NCBI RefSeq assembly: GCF_008042145.1
Contig: NZ_RDBH01000141.1
Coordinates: forward strand, 907,182-966,734
Reading direction: 5' to 3'
Length of the DNA stretch: 59,553 nucleotides
DNA from: Streptomyces sp. adm13(2018)
GTDB lineage: Bacteria; Actinomycetota; Actinomycetes; Streptomycetales; Streptomycetaceae
The notes below the pieces were generated by a model. That model had not been told where the DNA came from and searched no databases. It worked only from the letters and a program-made list of their open reading frames with translations. Below, in pieces: positions 16,707 to 24,756 of this stretch (within the stretch, counting starts at the first letter, position 1; each line of letters begins with the position of its first letter). A program made the translations under genes and the position numbers.

Positions 16707-17202
16707 TAGCGTCGCAACCTCTGGACCAGGCGTCCTTCCGGATGAACGGAGAGGACGGTGTCGGTGTCAATCGGGGTGCGTGGAGGGCACCCCAGGTGGT
16801 CGTCGGTGACCGGCGCAGTTCCCCCTTCTCCGCCCCTGGGCCGGCGCTGCGTTGCGCCCCCTGCGTGCCGGTTTGAATCCCGCGGCGGTGCGTGGAATTC
16901 CAGCACAGTGGCGGACCTCCAACAAGGGCCGCGTGTCGCGCCGGGCGGGTCATGACAACCTGTGCGCACGGCGTCACCCGATGTAGAAGATGATCACGGA
17001 GGATTCGGACTATTCCTCCCCAATGGCCGCGCGTACCTGTGTGTCCCAGTCGCCATGATCAGGAGCGGAATGCTGCATTCAGTGGCGTAATGTCCCTTTC
17101 CGTGGCGACAGGCGACGGTCCGTAATGCCCGGATTATGTCATCGTTGGTGAGCAAACTCACACGATGATCGATGTCTTAGCCATGCATTCGAAGGGAATC
17201 GC
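16707..17202. other. Divergent intergenic region, cvnA / small hypothetical gene
   Basis: 496 nt with no gene I can support. It is less GC-rich in its right half (about 16980-17200). Seen: an inverted repeat GGAGGA...TCCTCC at 16998-17019 and a longer hairpin at 17140-17167 close to the short gene. It should hold promoters for both directions; no confident -35/-10 pair was assigned. Confidence 0.55.
17140..17167 (+). promoter_or_regulatory. Inverted repeat upstream of the short hypothetical gene
   Basis: CATCGT-(TG)-GTGAG, loop CAAA, CTCACACGATG: 11 paired bases with a 2-nt bulge, ending 35 nt before the ATG at 17203. It could be an operator or a leader hairpin. Confidence 0.5.
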
Positions 17203-17490
17203 ATGTTTAGCCTGACGCTTTACACCCCTTCGCGCCCGAACGCGGCGCCCGTTTCGGAACAAGGTCAGATCACCGCGATGAAGACGACGCAGACGACGAC
17301 GCCCGGCAGCACGGCCAACCCCCGCCGTTCCACCCTCGTCCACCTCTCGGACGCCGCAGAGCTCGGCCGGGTCGCCCTCCCCGAGTACGCGGCCGAACTG
17401 CCGGCGAAGACGGCCAACCCGCGCCGCACCGTCCTCATGCAGCCCCCGGCGCCCTACCAGCCGCAGCCGTACGCCGCCGCGACCCGCTGA
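17203..17490 (+). CDS. Small Streptomyces hypothetical protein with two TANPRR repeats
   Basis: 95 residues, not recognised. The ATG at 17203 has GAAGGGA about 6 nt upstream. ATG at 17278 is an in-frame alternative giving 70 residues, and codon use becomes typically G/C-ending only after it, so the true start is uncertain. Two copies of a motif are visible, TANPRRSTLVHL and TANPRRTVLMQP, about 35 residues apart. The C-terminus is rich in Pro, Gln and Tyr. There are no Cys, signal peptide or membrane segment. It stands alone, divergent from the conservon and upstream of the FAH gene. Confidence 0.6.
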   Translation: MFSLTLYTPSRPNAAPVSEQGQITAMKTTQTTTPGSTANPRRSTLVHLSDAAELGRVALPEYAAELPAKTANPRRTVLMQPPAPYQPQPYAAATR

Positions 17491-17618
17491 CGCCACTCCC
17501 GGGCCCGCCCGCGTCATCCTTGTCACGGCGCCGGTGACATCGCCGGTCGGCCGCCCCGCGCCGCGTTAGCCTGGAGCGTCAGACTCCAGCCAGCACCAAG
17601 TGAGGGGCGACAGCACTC

Positions 17619-18422
17619 GTGCGCATCGCCAGATTCTCCATCGACGGCAATGTGGCCTTCGGCGCCGTCGAGGGCGAGGACCCCGCCGAGTCCGCCTCGT
17701 CCGGCGGCCTCGTCCTCGACATCATCAAGGGCATCCCGTACACCGACTTCGAGCTCAGCGGCACCAAGGTCCCGCTGAGCAAGGTACGGCTCCTGCCGCC
17801 CGTGCTCCCCAACAAGGTCGTGGCCATCGGCCGCAACTACGCGGAGCACGCCGCCGAACTCGGCAACGAGGTCCCCGACGTCCCCGTCGCCTTCTTCAAG
17901 CCCACCACCTCGGTGATCGGCCCCGGCGACGCCATCGAGTACCCCTCCTTCTCCAGCGAGCTGCACCACGAGGCCGAACTGGCCGTGGTCATCGGCCGCA
18001 TGTGCCGCGAGGTGCCCCGCGAGCGCGTGAAGGACGTCGTCTTCGGCTTCACCTGCGCCAACGACGTCACCGCCCGCGACGCCCAGCGCCGCGAGAAGCA
18101 GTGGGCCCGCGCCAAGGGCTTCGACACCTCCTGCCCGCTGGGCCCCTGGGTGGAGACCGGCCTGAGCCTCGCGCAGGCCGGCGACCTGACCGTCCAGGCC
18201 ACGGTCAACGGCGAACAGCGCCAGCTGGGTCGGACGAGCGACATGATCCGCTCCATCGAGGACCTGGTCGTCCACATCACCGAGGCCATGACGCTGCTCC
18301 CCGGAGACGTCATCCTCACCGGCACCCCCGCCGGGGTCGGCCCCCTCAACGTCGGCGACGAGGTCGCCGTCACCATCGAAGGCATCGGCACTCTCACCAA
18401 TAAGGTGATCAAGCGTGGCTAA
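17619..18422 (+). CDS. Fumarylacetoacetate hydrolase (FAH) family protein
   Basis: 267 residues from GTG. It is of the FAH/2-hydroxyhepta-2,4-diene-1,7-dioate isomerase-like fold, which covers divalent-metal enzymes hydrolysing or decarboxylating acylpyruvate-type compounds. Motifs seen: [30 protein letters not shown], metal-binding [13 protein letters not shown] (acidic residues), [13 protein letters not shown] and [15 protein letters not shown]. The substrate cannot be told from sequence; FAHD1-like oxaloacetate or acylpyruvate activity is one possibility. The stop overlaps the gltX start by 8 nt, so the two are likely translationally coupled. Confidence 0.88.
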   Translation: MRIARFSIDGNVAFGAVEGEDPAESASSGGLVLDIIKGIPYTDFELSGTKVPLSKVRLLPPVLPNKVVAIGRNYAEHAAELGNEVPDVPVAFFKPTTSVIGPGDAIEYPSFSSELHHEAELAVVIGRMCREVPRERVKDVVFGFTCANDVTARDAQRREKQWARAKGFDTSCPLGPWVETGLSLAQAGDLTVQATVNGEQRQLGRTSDMIRSIEDLVVHITEAMTLLPGDVILTGTPAGVGPLNVGDEVAVTIEGIGTLTNKVIKRG

Positions 18423-19887
18423 CGCGATCCGCGTCCGTTTCTGTCCCTCGCCGACCGGCAACCCCCACGTGGGTCTGGTCCGCACCGCTCTCTTCAACTG
18501 GGCCTTCGCCCGGCACAACGAGGGCACCATGGTCTTCCGCATCGAGGACACCGACGCCGCCCGCGACTCCGAGGAGTCGTACGAGCAGCTGCTCGACTCC
18601 CTGAAGTGGCTCGGCCTCGACTGGGACGAGGGCCCGGAGGTCGGCGGCCCGCACGCGCCGTACCGCCAGTCGCAGCGGATGGACCTCTACAAGGACGTCG
18701 CCGACAAGCTGCTCGCCGGCGGGTACGCGTACCCCTGCTACTGCACCACCGAGGAGCTCGACGAGCGCCGCGCCGCCGCCCGCGCCGCCGGCCGCCCCTC
18801 CGGCTACGACGGCCACTGCCGTGACCTCACCGAGGAGCAGAAGGCGGCGTACGAGGCCGAGGGCCGCGCGTCGATCGTCCGCTTCCGGATGCCCGACGAG
18901 CCCATCACCTTCACCGACCTGGTCCGCGGCGAGCTCACCTTCACCCCGGAGAACGTGCCGGACTACGGCATCCTCCGGGCCAACGGCGCCCCGCTGTACA
19001 CCCTGGTCAACCCGGTCGACGACGCCCTGATGGAGATCACCCACGTCCTGCGCGGTGAGGACCTGCTCTCCTCCACCCCCCGCCAGGTCGCCCTCTACAA
19101 GGCCCTGATCGAGCTGGGCGTCGCCAAGGAGATCCCCTCCTTCGGCCACCTGCCGTACGTCATGGGCGAGGGCAACAAGAAGCTCTCGAAGCGCGACCCG
19201 GAGGCCTCCCTCAACCTCTACCGCGAGCGCGGCTTCCTCCCCGAGGGCCTGCTGAACTACCTGTCGCTCCTCGGTTGGTCCTTCTCGGCCGACCAGGACA
19301 TCTTCACCATCCCCGAGATGGTGGCGGCGTTCGACATCGCCGACGTGAACGCCAACCCGGCGCGCTTCGACCTCAAGAAGGCCGAGTCGATCAACGCCGA
19401 CCACATCCGCATGCTGGACGTGAAGGCGTTCGCCGAGGCCTGCGAGCCCTGGCTGCGGGCCCCCTTCGCCAACTGGGCCGCCGAGGACTTCGACCGGACC
19501 GCCTGGGAGGCCATCGCGCCGCACGCCCAGACCCGCGTCACCGTCCTCTCGGACATCACGGCCAACGTGGACTTCCTCTTCCTGCCGGAGCCGGTCTTCG
19601 ACCAGCCCTCGTGGGACAAGGCGATGAAGGGCGAGCCCGCGGCCCTCCTCACCACCGCCCGGGAGAAGCTGGACGGCGCCGACTGGAGCGACCCCGAGTC
19701 CCTCAAGAACGCCGTGCTGGCCGCCGGTGAGGCCCACGGCCTGAAGCTCGGCAAGGCCCAGGCCCCGGTCCGCGTCGCCGTCACCGGCCGCACGGTCGGC
19801 CTGCCCCTCTTCGAGTCCCTGGAGATCCTGGGCAGGGAGAAGACCCTGGCCCGCATCGACGCGGCCCTGGCGAAGCTCGCCGCCTGA
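18415..19887 (+). CDS. gltX: Glutamyl-tRNA synthetase
   Basis: 490-residue class I synthetase charging tRNA-Glu. In Streptomyces, as in other bacteria lacking GlnRS, it is expected to mischarge tRNA-Gln for GatCAB to amidate. The HIGH-type motif [10 protein letters not shown] is at residues 9-18 and the KMSKS-type motif NKKLSKR at about 254-260. A C-terminal anticodon-binding domain ends in [15 protein letters not shown] start, overlapping the FAH gene by 8 nt. It lies about 840 nt upstream of a cluster of tRNA-Gln and tRNA-Glu genes, its own substrates. Confidence 0.96.
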   Translation: MANAIRVRFCPSPTGNPHVGLVRTALFNWAFARHNEGTMVFRIEDTDAARDSEESYEQLLDSLKWLGLDWDEGPEVGGPHAPYRQSQRMDLYKDVADKLLAGGYAYPCYCTTEELDERRAAARAAGRPSGYDGHCRDLTEEQKAAYEAEGRASIVRFRMPDEPITFTDLVRGELTFTPENVPDYGILRANGAPLYTLVNPVDDALMEITHVLRGEDLLSSTPRQVALYKALIELGVAKEIPSFGHLPYVMGEGNKKLSKRDPEASLNLYRERGFLPEGLLNYLSLLGWSFSADQDIFTIPEMVAAFDIADVNANPARFDLKKAESINADHIRMLDVKAFAEACEPWLRAPFANWAAEDFDRTAWEAIAPHAQTRVTVLSDITANVDFLFLPEPVFDQPSWDKAMKGEPAALLTTAREKLDGADWSDPESLKNAVLAAGEAHGLKLGKAQAPVRVAVTGRTVGLPLFESLEILGREKTLARIDAALAKLAA

Positions 19888-19913
19888 CCCCTGCCGCGCG
19901 GTACGGTCGGTCC

Positions 19914-20636
19914 ATGACCATCCGCGCGGTGCTGTGGGACGTCGACGACACCATCTTCGACTACGCCCGTGCCGACCACACCGGCATGAGCGCGCACCTG
20001 ACGGCCGAGGGCCTGGTGGACGGATACGCCTCCGTCGACCAGGCCCTCGGTCGTTGGCGGGAGCTGACCACGCTCCACTGGCGCCGCTTCGAGGCCGGCG
20101 GGGTCGACTTCCAGGAGCAGCGGCGCGACCGCGTCCGGGACTTCCTGGCGCTGCCGGGGCTGACCGCGGCGGAGGCCGACGGCTGGTTCGAGCGGTACGT
20201 CTCCCACTACGAGGCGGCCTGGGAACTCTTCCCCGACGCGCTGCCCGTCCTGGACCTGCTGGCCGATGACTATCGTCACGGGATCCTGTCCAACTCCAGC
20301 CTGCACAACCAGGACCGGAAGCTGCGGGTCCTCGGCGTACGGGACCGCTTCGAGACCGTCCTCTGCGCGGCCGAGCTCGGGGTGGCCAAGCCGGCCCCGG
20401 AGGCCTTCCTCGCCGCCTGCACCGCCCTTGACCTGCACCCGAGCGAGGTGGCGTACGTGGGGGACCAGCCCGACATCGACGCCAGGGGAGCCGTGGAGGC
20501 GGGTCTGCGGGGCATCTGGCTGGACCGGGCGGACACCGGCGGCCGCCCCGAACTGAAGCGGATCACGAGCCTCCGCGAGCTTCCGGCCCTGCTCGGGGGC
20601 CCAACCCGTTTTGGAGCACCGTCCACCTTCGGGTAA
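19914..20636 (+). CDS. HAD-superfamily hydrolase
   Basis: 240-residue haloacid dehalogenase-type phosphatase. Motif I DVDDT is at residues 9-13 (Asp9 expected nucleophile), motif II ILSNSSL, motif III Lys in the stretch GVAKPAPEAF, and motif IV VGDQPDIDARGAVEAG. A helical cap lies between motifs I and II. The substrate is unknown. It lies 26 nt after gltX and is probably co-transcribed. Its stop codon lies inside the -10 region of the promoter for the tRNA cluster. Confidence 0.88.
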   Translation: MTIRAVLWDVDDTIFDYARADHTGMSAHLTAEGLVDGYASVDQALGRWRELTTLHWRRFEAGGVDFQEQRRDRVRDFLALPGLTAAEADGWFERYVSHYEAAWELFPDALPVLDLLADDYRHGILSNSSLHNQDRKLRVLGVRDRFETVLCAAELGVAKPAPEAFLAACTALDLHPSEVAYVGDQPDIDARGAVEAGLRGIWLDRADTGGRPELKRITSLRELPALLGGPTRFGAPSTFG

Positions 20637-20639
20637 TGT
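20611..20639 (+). promoter_or_regulatory. Promoter of the tRNA cluster
   Basis: TTGGAG (20611-20616), 17-nt spacer, TAATGT (20634-20639), about 90 nt before the first tRNA. It overlaps the last codons of the HAD gene. Confidence 0.62.
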
Positions 20640-20729
20640 TCTTCCTGCGCCGAGGGGAACAAGCCGAAAGGCAAGAACCCGGAAAGCGCAAGCCGAGCAA
20701 GATCCTCCCTGGTGGGGACATTGCCCCGG

Positions 20730-20801
20730 TGGCCTATGGTGTAATTGGCAGCACGACGGTTTCTGGTTCCGTTAGTCTTGGTTCGAGTCCAGGTAGGCCA
20801 G
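20730..20801 (+). tRNA. tRNA-Gln (anticodon CTG), copy 1
   Basis: Acceptor stem TGGCCTA/TAGGCCA, anticodon loop TTCTGGT in stem ACGGT...TCCGT, T-loop GGTTCGAGTCC, and discriminator G. 3' CCA is not encoded. Reads CAG codons. Confidence 0.95.
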
Positions 20802-20825
20802 CTCGCAGAGCTTTATCTGCAACCT

Positions 20826-20840
20826 GTGGATGGCATCCAC
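20826..20840 (+). other. Spacer hairpin before tRNA-Glu copy 1
   Basis: GTGGAT-GGC-ATCCAC, 3 nt before the tRNA-Glu. The equivalent spacer before copy 3 has GCGGAT-CCG-ATCCGC, i.e. one compensatory T:A to C:G change. A probable precursor-processing element. Confidence 0.55.
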
Positions 20841-20843
20841 GAA

Positions 20844-20916
20844 GCCCCCGTTGTGTAGCGGCCTAGCACGCCGCCCTCTCAAGGCGGTAGCGCCGGTTCG
20901 AATCCGGTCGGGGGTA
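20844..20916 (+). tRNA. tRNA-Glu (anticodon CTC), copy 1
   Basis: Acceptor GCCCCCG/CGGGGGT (terminal G:U), anticodon loop CCTCTCA in stem CCGC/GCGG, T-loop GGTTCGAATCC, discriminator A. No encoded CCA. Reads GAG, the dominant Glu codon here. Confidence 0.95.
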
Positions 20917-20970
20917 CTGATCCATCCTGTAGGTCACTTGGGTAGCTCCCGGTCGATCTACGGTGACATC

Positions 20971-20988
20971 ACCCGGTTCCGGCCGGGT
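20971..20988 (+). other. Spacer hairpin before tRNA-Glu copy 2
   Basis: ACCCGG-TTCCGG-CCGGGT, ending 12 nt before the second tRNA-Glu. Confidence 0.5.
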
Positions 20989-21000
20989 GGGATCGCTAGG

Positions 21001-21073
21001 GCCCCCGTTGTGTAGCGGCCTAGCACGCCGCCCTCTCAAGGCGGTAGCGCCGGTTCGAATCCGGTCGGGGGTA
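21001..21073 (+). tRNA. tRNA-Glu (anticodon CTC), copy 2
   Basis: Identical to copy 1 over all 73 nt. Confidence 0.95.
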
Positions 21074-21087
21074 CGGTGTAACCACCA

Positions 21088-21159
21088 TGGCCTATGGTGT
21101 AATTGGCAACACTACGGTTTCTGGTACCGTCATTCTTGGTTCGAGTCCAGGTAGGCCAG
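21088..21159 (+). tRNA. tRNA-Gln (anticodon CTG), copy 2
   Basis: Same acceptor and T arms as copy 1. Differences lie in and next to the D and anticodon stems (AACACTACGG for AGCACGACGG, and TACCGTCAT for TTCCGTTAG). The anticodon CTG is kept. Confidence 0.94.
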
Positions 21160-21182
21160 CTCGCAGAGTTTTATCTGCACCC

Positions 21183-21197
21183 GCGGATCCGATCCGC
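21183..21197 (+). other. Spacer hairpin before tRNA-Glu copy 3
   Basis: GCGGAT-CCG-ATCCGC, 4 nt before the tRNA-Glu. The spacer is the same length (42 nt) as that between Gln copy 1 and Glu copy 1 and shares its first half. Confidence 0.55.
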
Positions 21198-21201
21198 TAG
21201 G

Positions 21202-21274
21202 GCCCCCGTTGTGTAGCGGCCTAGCACGCCGCCCTCTCAAGGCGGTAGCGCCGGTTCGAATCCGGTCGGGGGTA
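21202..21274 (+). tRNA. tRNA-Glu (anticodon CTC), copy 3
   Basis: Identical to copies 1 and 2. Followed within 10 nt by a strong terminator. Confidence 0.95.
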
Positions 21275-21280
21275 CAGACA

Positions 21281-21321
21281 GAGGAAGCCCTTCCCTTCGG
21301 GGGAGGGCTTCCTCGCTTTTT
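21281..21321 (+). terminator. Strong rho-independent terminator of the tRNA cluster
   Basis: A 15-bp stem (GAGGAAGCCC... / ...GGGCTTCCTC) closed by a C(TTCG)G tetraloop and followed by GCTTTTT. A textbook intrinsic terminator, rare in this GC-rich genome. Confidence 0.95.
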
Positions 21322-21399
21322 GCCCGCCGTACCCACAACTCCGGCCCACCGCTGCGGCGTTGAAGCGGTGGGCCGGGACGAACGGGATACGGCGGGAGG

Positions 21400-22116
21400 T
21401 CAGCCGGTGCGGCGGAGCGCCTCGGAGAGACGGGCCGCGGCGTCGATGACCGCCTGGGCGTGCATACGGCCCGGGTGGCGCGTCAGGCGCTCGATCGGGC
21501 CGGAGACCGACACGGCGGCCACCACGCGGTTCGACGGGCCGCGGACGGGCGCGGAGACGGACGCGACGCCCGGCTCCCGCTCGCCGATCGACTGGGCCCA
21601 GCCGCGGCGCCGTACGCCCGAGAGGGCCGTCGCCGTGAAGCGGGCGCCCTGGAGGCCGCGGTGGAGCCGCTCGGGCTCCTCCCAGGCCATCAGGATCTGC
21701 GCCGAGGAGCCCGCCTTCATCGTCAGCGTCGAGCCGACCGGGACGGTGTCCCGCAGGCCCGAGAGCCGCTCGGCCGCCGCCACGCAGATGCGCATGTCGC
21801 CCTGCCGGCGGTAGAGCTGGGCGCTCTCGCCGGTGACGTCGCGCAGATGCGTCAGCACCGGGCCCGCGGTCGCGAGCAGCCGGTCCTCGCCGGCCGCGGC
21901 GGCGAGCTCCGACAGGCGCGGTCCGAGGATGAACCGGCCCTGCATGTCACGCGCCACCATCCGGTGGTGTTCCAGTGCCACGGCCAGTCGATGGGCCGTG
22001 GGTCGTGCGAGTCCCGTCGCCGCGACCAGTCCTGCGAGGGTGGCCGGACCGGACTCCAGGGCGCTCAGGACAAGGGCTGCCTTGTCGAGAACGCCTACGC
22101 CGCTAGAGTTGTCCAT
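21400..22116 (-). CDS. ndgR: IclR-family regulator NdgR
   Basis: 238 residues from ATG at 22116 (MDNSSGVGVLDKAA), the start used for NdgR in other Streptomyces; a further in-frame start 21 nt upstream would break the family N-terminus. The N-terminal winged helix is LVAATGLARPTAHRLAVALE, and the C-terminal IclR effector domain has YRRQGDMRICVAAAERLSGL. NdgR/AreB proteins are reported to control leuCD and amino-acid metabolism and to affect antibiotic production. The gene is divergent from leuC across a 140-nt region with repeated TCAC...GTGA elements, so both autoregulation and leuCD control are likely. Confidence 0.94.
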   Translation of the reverse strand: MDNSSGVGVLDKAALVLSALESGPATLAGLVAATGLARPTAHRLAVALEHHRMVARDMQGRFILGPRLSELAAAAGEDRLLATAGPVLTHLRDVTGESAQLYRRQGDMRICVAAAERLSGLRDTVPVGSTLTMKAGSSAQILMAWEEPERLHRGLQGARFTATALSGVRRRGWAQSIGEREPGVASVSAPVRGPSNRVVAAVSVSGPIERLTRHPGRMHAQAVIDAAARLSEALRRTG

Positions 22117-22128
22117 GCAACGATATTC

Positions 22129-22149
22129 GCGTCTCACTCTGTGAAACGC
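22129..22149. promoter_or_regulatory. Candidate NdgR operator (site 1) in the ndgR-leuC region
   Basis: GCGTCTCAC-TCT-GTGAAACGC, 8 of 9 positions paired, 13 nt upstream of the ndgR start. The core TCAC-TCT-GTGA recurs as TCAC-TCTG-GTGA at 22174-22185. Confidence 0.5.
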
Positions 22150-22185
22150 AAGTTCAATTTCCAGCGGAACTTGTCACTCTGGTGA
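22149..22185. promoter_or_regulatory. Second inverted-repeat block in the ndgR-leuC region
   Basis: CAAGTTC (22149-22155) and GAACTTG (22167-22173) form a 7-bp inverted repeat, directly followed by TCAC-TCTG-GTGA (22174-22185), which matches the core of site 1 some 40 bp away. Likely part of the leuC promoter/operator. Confidence 0.45.
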
Positions 22186-22256
22186 GGCGGCCGCACAACG
22201 GCCCGCGAAACGGGTCTCTAGTTGTGCCGGCGTAGACGTCGGCCGGAGGGAAAGCG

Positions 22257-23681
22257 ATGGGTAGGACACTCGCGGAGAAGGTCTGGGACGACCACGTCGT
22301 CCGGCGCGCCGAGGGCGAGCCCGACCTCCTCTTCATCGATCTGCACCTGCTGCACGAGGTGACCAGCCCCCAGGCCTTCGACGGTCTGCGCCAGAACGGC
22401 CGGCAGGTGCGGCGCCTCGACCTCACCATCGCCACCGAGGACCACAACACCCCGACCCTCGACATCGACAAGCCGATCGCCGACCCCGTCTCCCGCGCGC
22501 AGCTGGAGACCCTCCGGAAGAACTGTGCCGAGTTCGGCGTCCGGCTGCACCCGCTGGGCGACGTCGAGCAGGGCGTCGTCCACGTGGTGGGACCGCAGCT
22601 CGGCCTGACCCAGCCGGGCACCACCGTCGTCTGCGGCGACTCGCACACCTCCACGCACGGCGCCTTCGGCGCGCTGGCGTTCGGCATCGGCACCAGCCAG
22701 GTCGAGCACGTGCTCGCCACCCAGACGCTGCCGCTGGCCCGCCCCCGGACCATGGCCATCACGGTCGACGGCGAGCTGCCCGAGGACGTCACCGCCAAGG
22801 ACCTGATCCTGGCGATCATCGCCCGGATCGGCACGGGTGGCGGCCAGGGCTACATCCTGGAGTACCGCGGCTCCGCCATCGAGAAGCTCTCGATGGAGGC
22901 CCGGATGACCATCTGCAACATGTCGATCGAGGCCGGCGCCCGCGCGGGCATGATCGCCCCGGACGAGACCACCTTCGCGTATCTGAAGGGCCGCGCCCAC
23001 GCCCCCGAGGGCGAGGACTGGGACGCCGCCGTCGCGTACTGGGAGACCCTGCGGTCCGACGAGGACGCGGTCTTCGACGCCGAGGTCGTCATCGACGCCG
23101 CCTCCCTGGCGCCGTTCGTCACCTGGGGAACCAACCCGGGCCAGGGCGCGCCGCTTTCGGCGAACGTCCCCGACCCGGCTTCGTACGAAGACGCCTCGGA
23201 GCGCCTGGCCGCGGAAAAGGCCCTGGAGTACATGGGGTTGACCGCCGGACAGCCGCTGCGCGACATCCGGGTCGACACCGTCTTCGTAGGCTCCTGCACC
23301 AACGGCCGCATCGAGGACCTGCGCAACGCCGCCGCCCTGCTGGACGGCCGCAAGGTCGCCGACGGCGTCCGCATGCTGGTCGTCCCCGGCTCGGTGCGGG
23401 TGGCCCTGCAGGCCGTCGAGGAGGGCCTGGACAAGGTCTTCAAGGAGTCCGGCGCCGAATGGCGGCACGCGGGCTGCTCGATGTGCCTGGGCATGAACCC
23501 CGACCAACTGGCTCCCGGTGAGCGCTCCGCGTCCACCTCGAACCGCAACTTCGAGGGCCGGCAGGGCAAGGGCGGCCGGACCCACCTGGTCTCGCCCCAG
23601 GTCGCCGCCGCCACCGCCGTCCTGGGCCATCTGGCCTCCCCGGCCGATCTGTCCGACGTCGCCACCACCGCGGGGGTCTGA
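22257..23681 (+). CDS. leuC: 3-Isopropylmalate dehydratase large subunit
   Basis: 474 residues. It isomerises 2-isopropylmalate to 3-isopropylmalate with LeuD in leucine synthesis. It is an aconitase-family protein: Fe-S ligands Cys347 (GSCTNGR), Cys407 and Cys410 ([10 protein letters not shown]) fall at the same numbers as in the E. coli protein. Also present are [21 protein letters not shown] and [13 protein letters not shown] start with GGAGGGAAA upstream. leuD follows after 6 nt. The promoter is shared with divergent ndgR. Confidence 0.97.
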   Translation: MGRTLAEKVWDDHVVRRAEGEPDLLFIDLHLLHEVTSPQAFDGLRQNGRQVRRLDLTIATEDHNTPTLDIDKPIADPVSRAQLETLRKNCAEFGVRLHPLGDVEQGVVHVVGPQLGLTQPGTTVVCGDSHTSTHGAFGALAFGIGTSQVEHVLATQTLPLARPRTMAITVDGELPEDVTAKDLILAIIARIGTGGGQGYILEYRGSAIEKLSMEARMTICNMSIEAGARAGMIAPDETTFAYLKGRAHAPEGEDWDAAVAYWETLRSDEDAVFDAEVVIDAASLAPFVTWGTNPGQGAPLSANVPDPASYEDASERLAAEKALEYMGLTAGQPLRDIRVDTVFVGSCTNGRIEDLRNAAALLDGRKVADGVRMLVVPGSVRVALQAVEEGLDKVFKESGAEWRHAGCSMCLGMNPDQLAPGERSASTSNRNFEGRQGKGGRTHLVSPQVAAATAVLGHLASPADLSDVATTAGV

Positions 23682-23687
23682 GGAACC

Positions 23688-24281
23688 ATGGAAGCTTTCA
23701 CCACGCACACCGGCCGGGCCGTCCCGCTGCGCCGCAGCAACGTCGACACCGACCAGATCATCCCGGCCCACTGGCTCAAGAAGGTCACCCGCGACGGCTT
23801 CGAGGACGGCCTCTTCGAGGCCTGGCGCAAGGACGAGGAGTTCGTCCTCAACCGCCCGGAGCGGCAGGGCGCCTCGGTCCTGGTCGCCGGCCCCGACTTC
23901 GGCACCGGCTCCTCCCGCGAGCACGCCGTCTGGGCGCTCCAGAACTACGGCTTCCAGACGGTGATCTCCGCCCGCTTCGCCGACATCTTCCGCGGCAACT
24001 CGCTGAAGAACGGACTGCTGACCGTGGTCCTCCCGCAGGAGACGGTCGACGCGCTCTGGGAGCTGACCGAGGCCGACCCGACCGCAGAGGTCACCGTCGA
24101 CCTGGAGCGCCGCAAGGTCCTGGCCGACGGGATCGACGCCGACTTCGAGCTCGACGAGAACGCCCGCTGGCGGCTCCTGAACGGTCTCGACGACATCAGC
24201 CTCACCCTTCAGAACGAAGCCGACATCGCGGCCTTCGAGGCGTCCCGACCGGCCCACAAGCCCCGTACAATTACGGTCTGA
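23688..24281 (+). CDS. leuD: 3-Isopropylmalate dehydratase small subunit
   Basis: 197 residues, the swivel domain that completes the LeuCD active site. Motifs seen: [16 protein letters not shown] near the N-terminus and [17 protein letters not shown] (substrate-binding SSRE) near residue 64-80. It is 6 nt after leuC, so translationally linked. A 15-bp terminator follows. Confidence 0.97.
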   Translation: MEAFTTHTGRAVPLRRSNVDTDQIIPAHWLKKVTRDGFEDGLFEAWRKDEEFVLNRPERQGASVLVAGPDFGTGSSREHAVWALQNYGFQTVISARFADIFRGNSLKNGLLTVVLPQETVDALWELTEADPTAEVTVDLERRKVLADGIDADFELDENARWRLLNGLDDISLTLQNEADIAAFEASRPAHKPRTITV

Positions 24282-24296
24282 GCAGCGCTTTTCCAC

Positions 24297-24332
24297 GACT
24301 GCGCCCCCCACCGCCCGGTGGGGGGCGCAGTC
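24297..24332 (+). terminator. Terminator of leuCD
   Basis: GACTGCGCCCCCCAC (24297-24311) and its exact complement GTGGGGGGCGCAGTC (24318-24332), 6-nt loop, 15 nt after the leuD stop. Confidence 0.88.
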
Positions 24333-24385
24333 GCTTGTTGAGACCCTGTCGGGCGACAACTCGCCCTAGATGGCACAATCGGTGC

Positions 24386-24613
24386 ATGGAACGCGACAGC
24401 CAACTCGAGCTCTACGAGTCAGTCGCCGCCCGATTGAAGGAAGCGCACACAAGAGTGCGCTCACTGCAAGTCCCGGAGGGCGTAAGGATGGCGCTGTCCC
24501 GGAAGCTGCTGGTCGTGACGGCCGCGGCGAAGCACGATCTCAAGGACGCGGCAGCGCGTCTGGACCGGTTGATGAAGGACCTCGACGAGGGCCGATTCCC
24601 AGAGGACGACTGA
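24386..24613 (+). CDS. Small conserved hypothetical protein
   Basis: 75 residues from ATG at 24386; upstream in-frame codons look non-coding and run into the leuD terminator. Sequence starts MERDSQLELYESVAARL, predicted mostly helical and charged, with a C-terminal LDRLMKDLDEGRFPEDD. No membrane segment, Cys or known domain. Streptomyces genomes that I recall have a same-size gene between leuD and hupS, so it is probably real. Function unknown. Confidence 0.75.
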   Translation: MERDSQLELYESVAARLKEAHTRVRSLQVPEGVRMALSRKLLVVTAAAKHDLKDAAARLDRLMKDLDEGRFPEDD

Positions 24614-24756
24614 CACCAGGAACTCCGCAGCGGATCTACCGCGTTGCGGCACTAGGGTGATTAGCCCGTTTCGTGTTTGATTTGCGGTATATACATGCCT
24701 AACGTGCGAAAAAGCTTGAACACTTTCGTTCTGGCAATGTCTCCGAAGGGGAAGAC

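Noticed and set aside
20830..21336. Short open frames across the tRNA genes
   Set aside because: They translate tRNA sequence; the similarity between them reflects repeated tRNA copies, not protein repeats.
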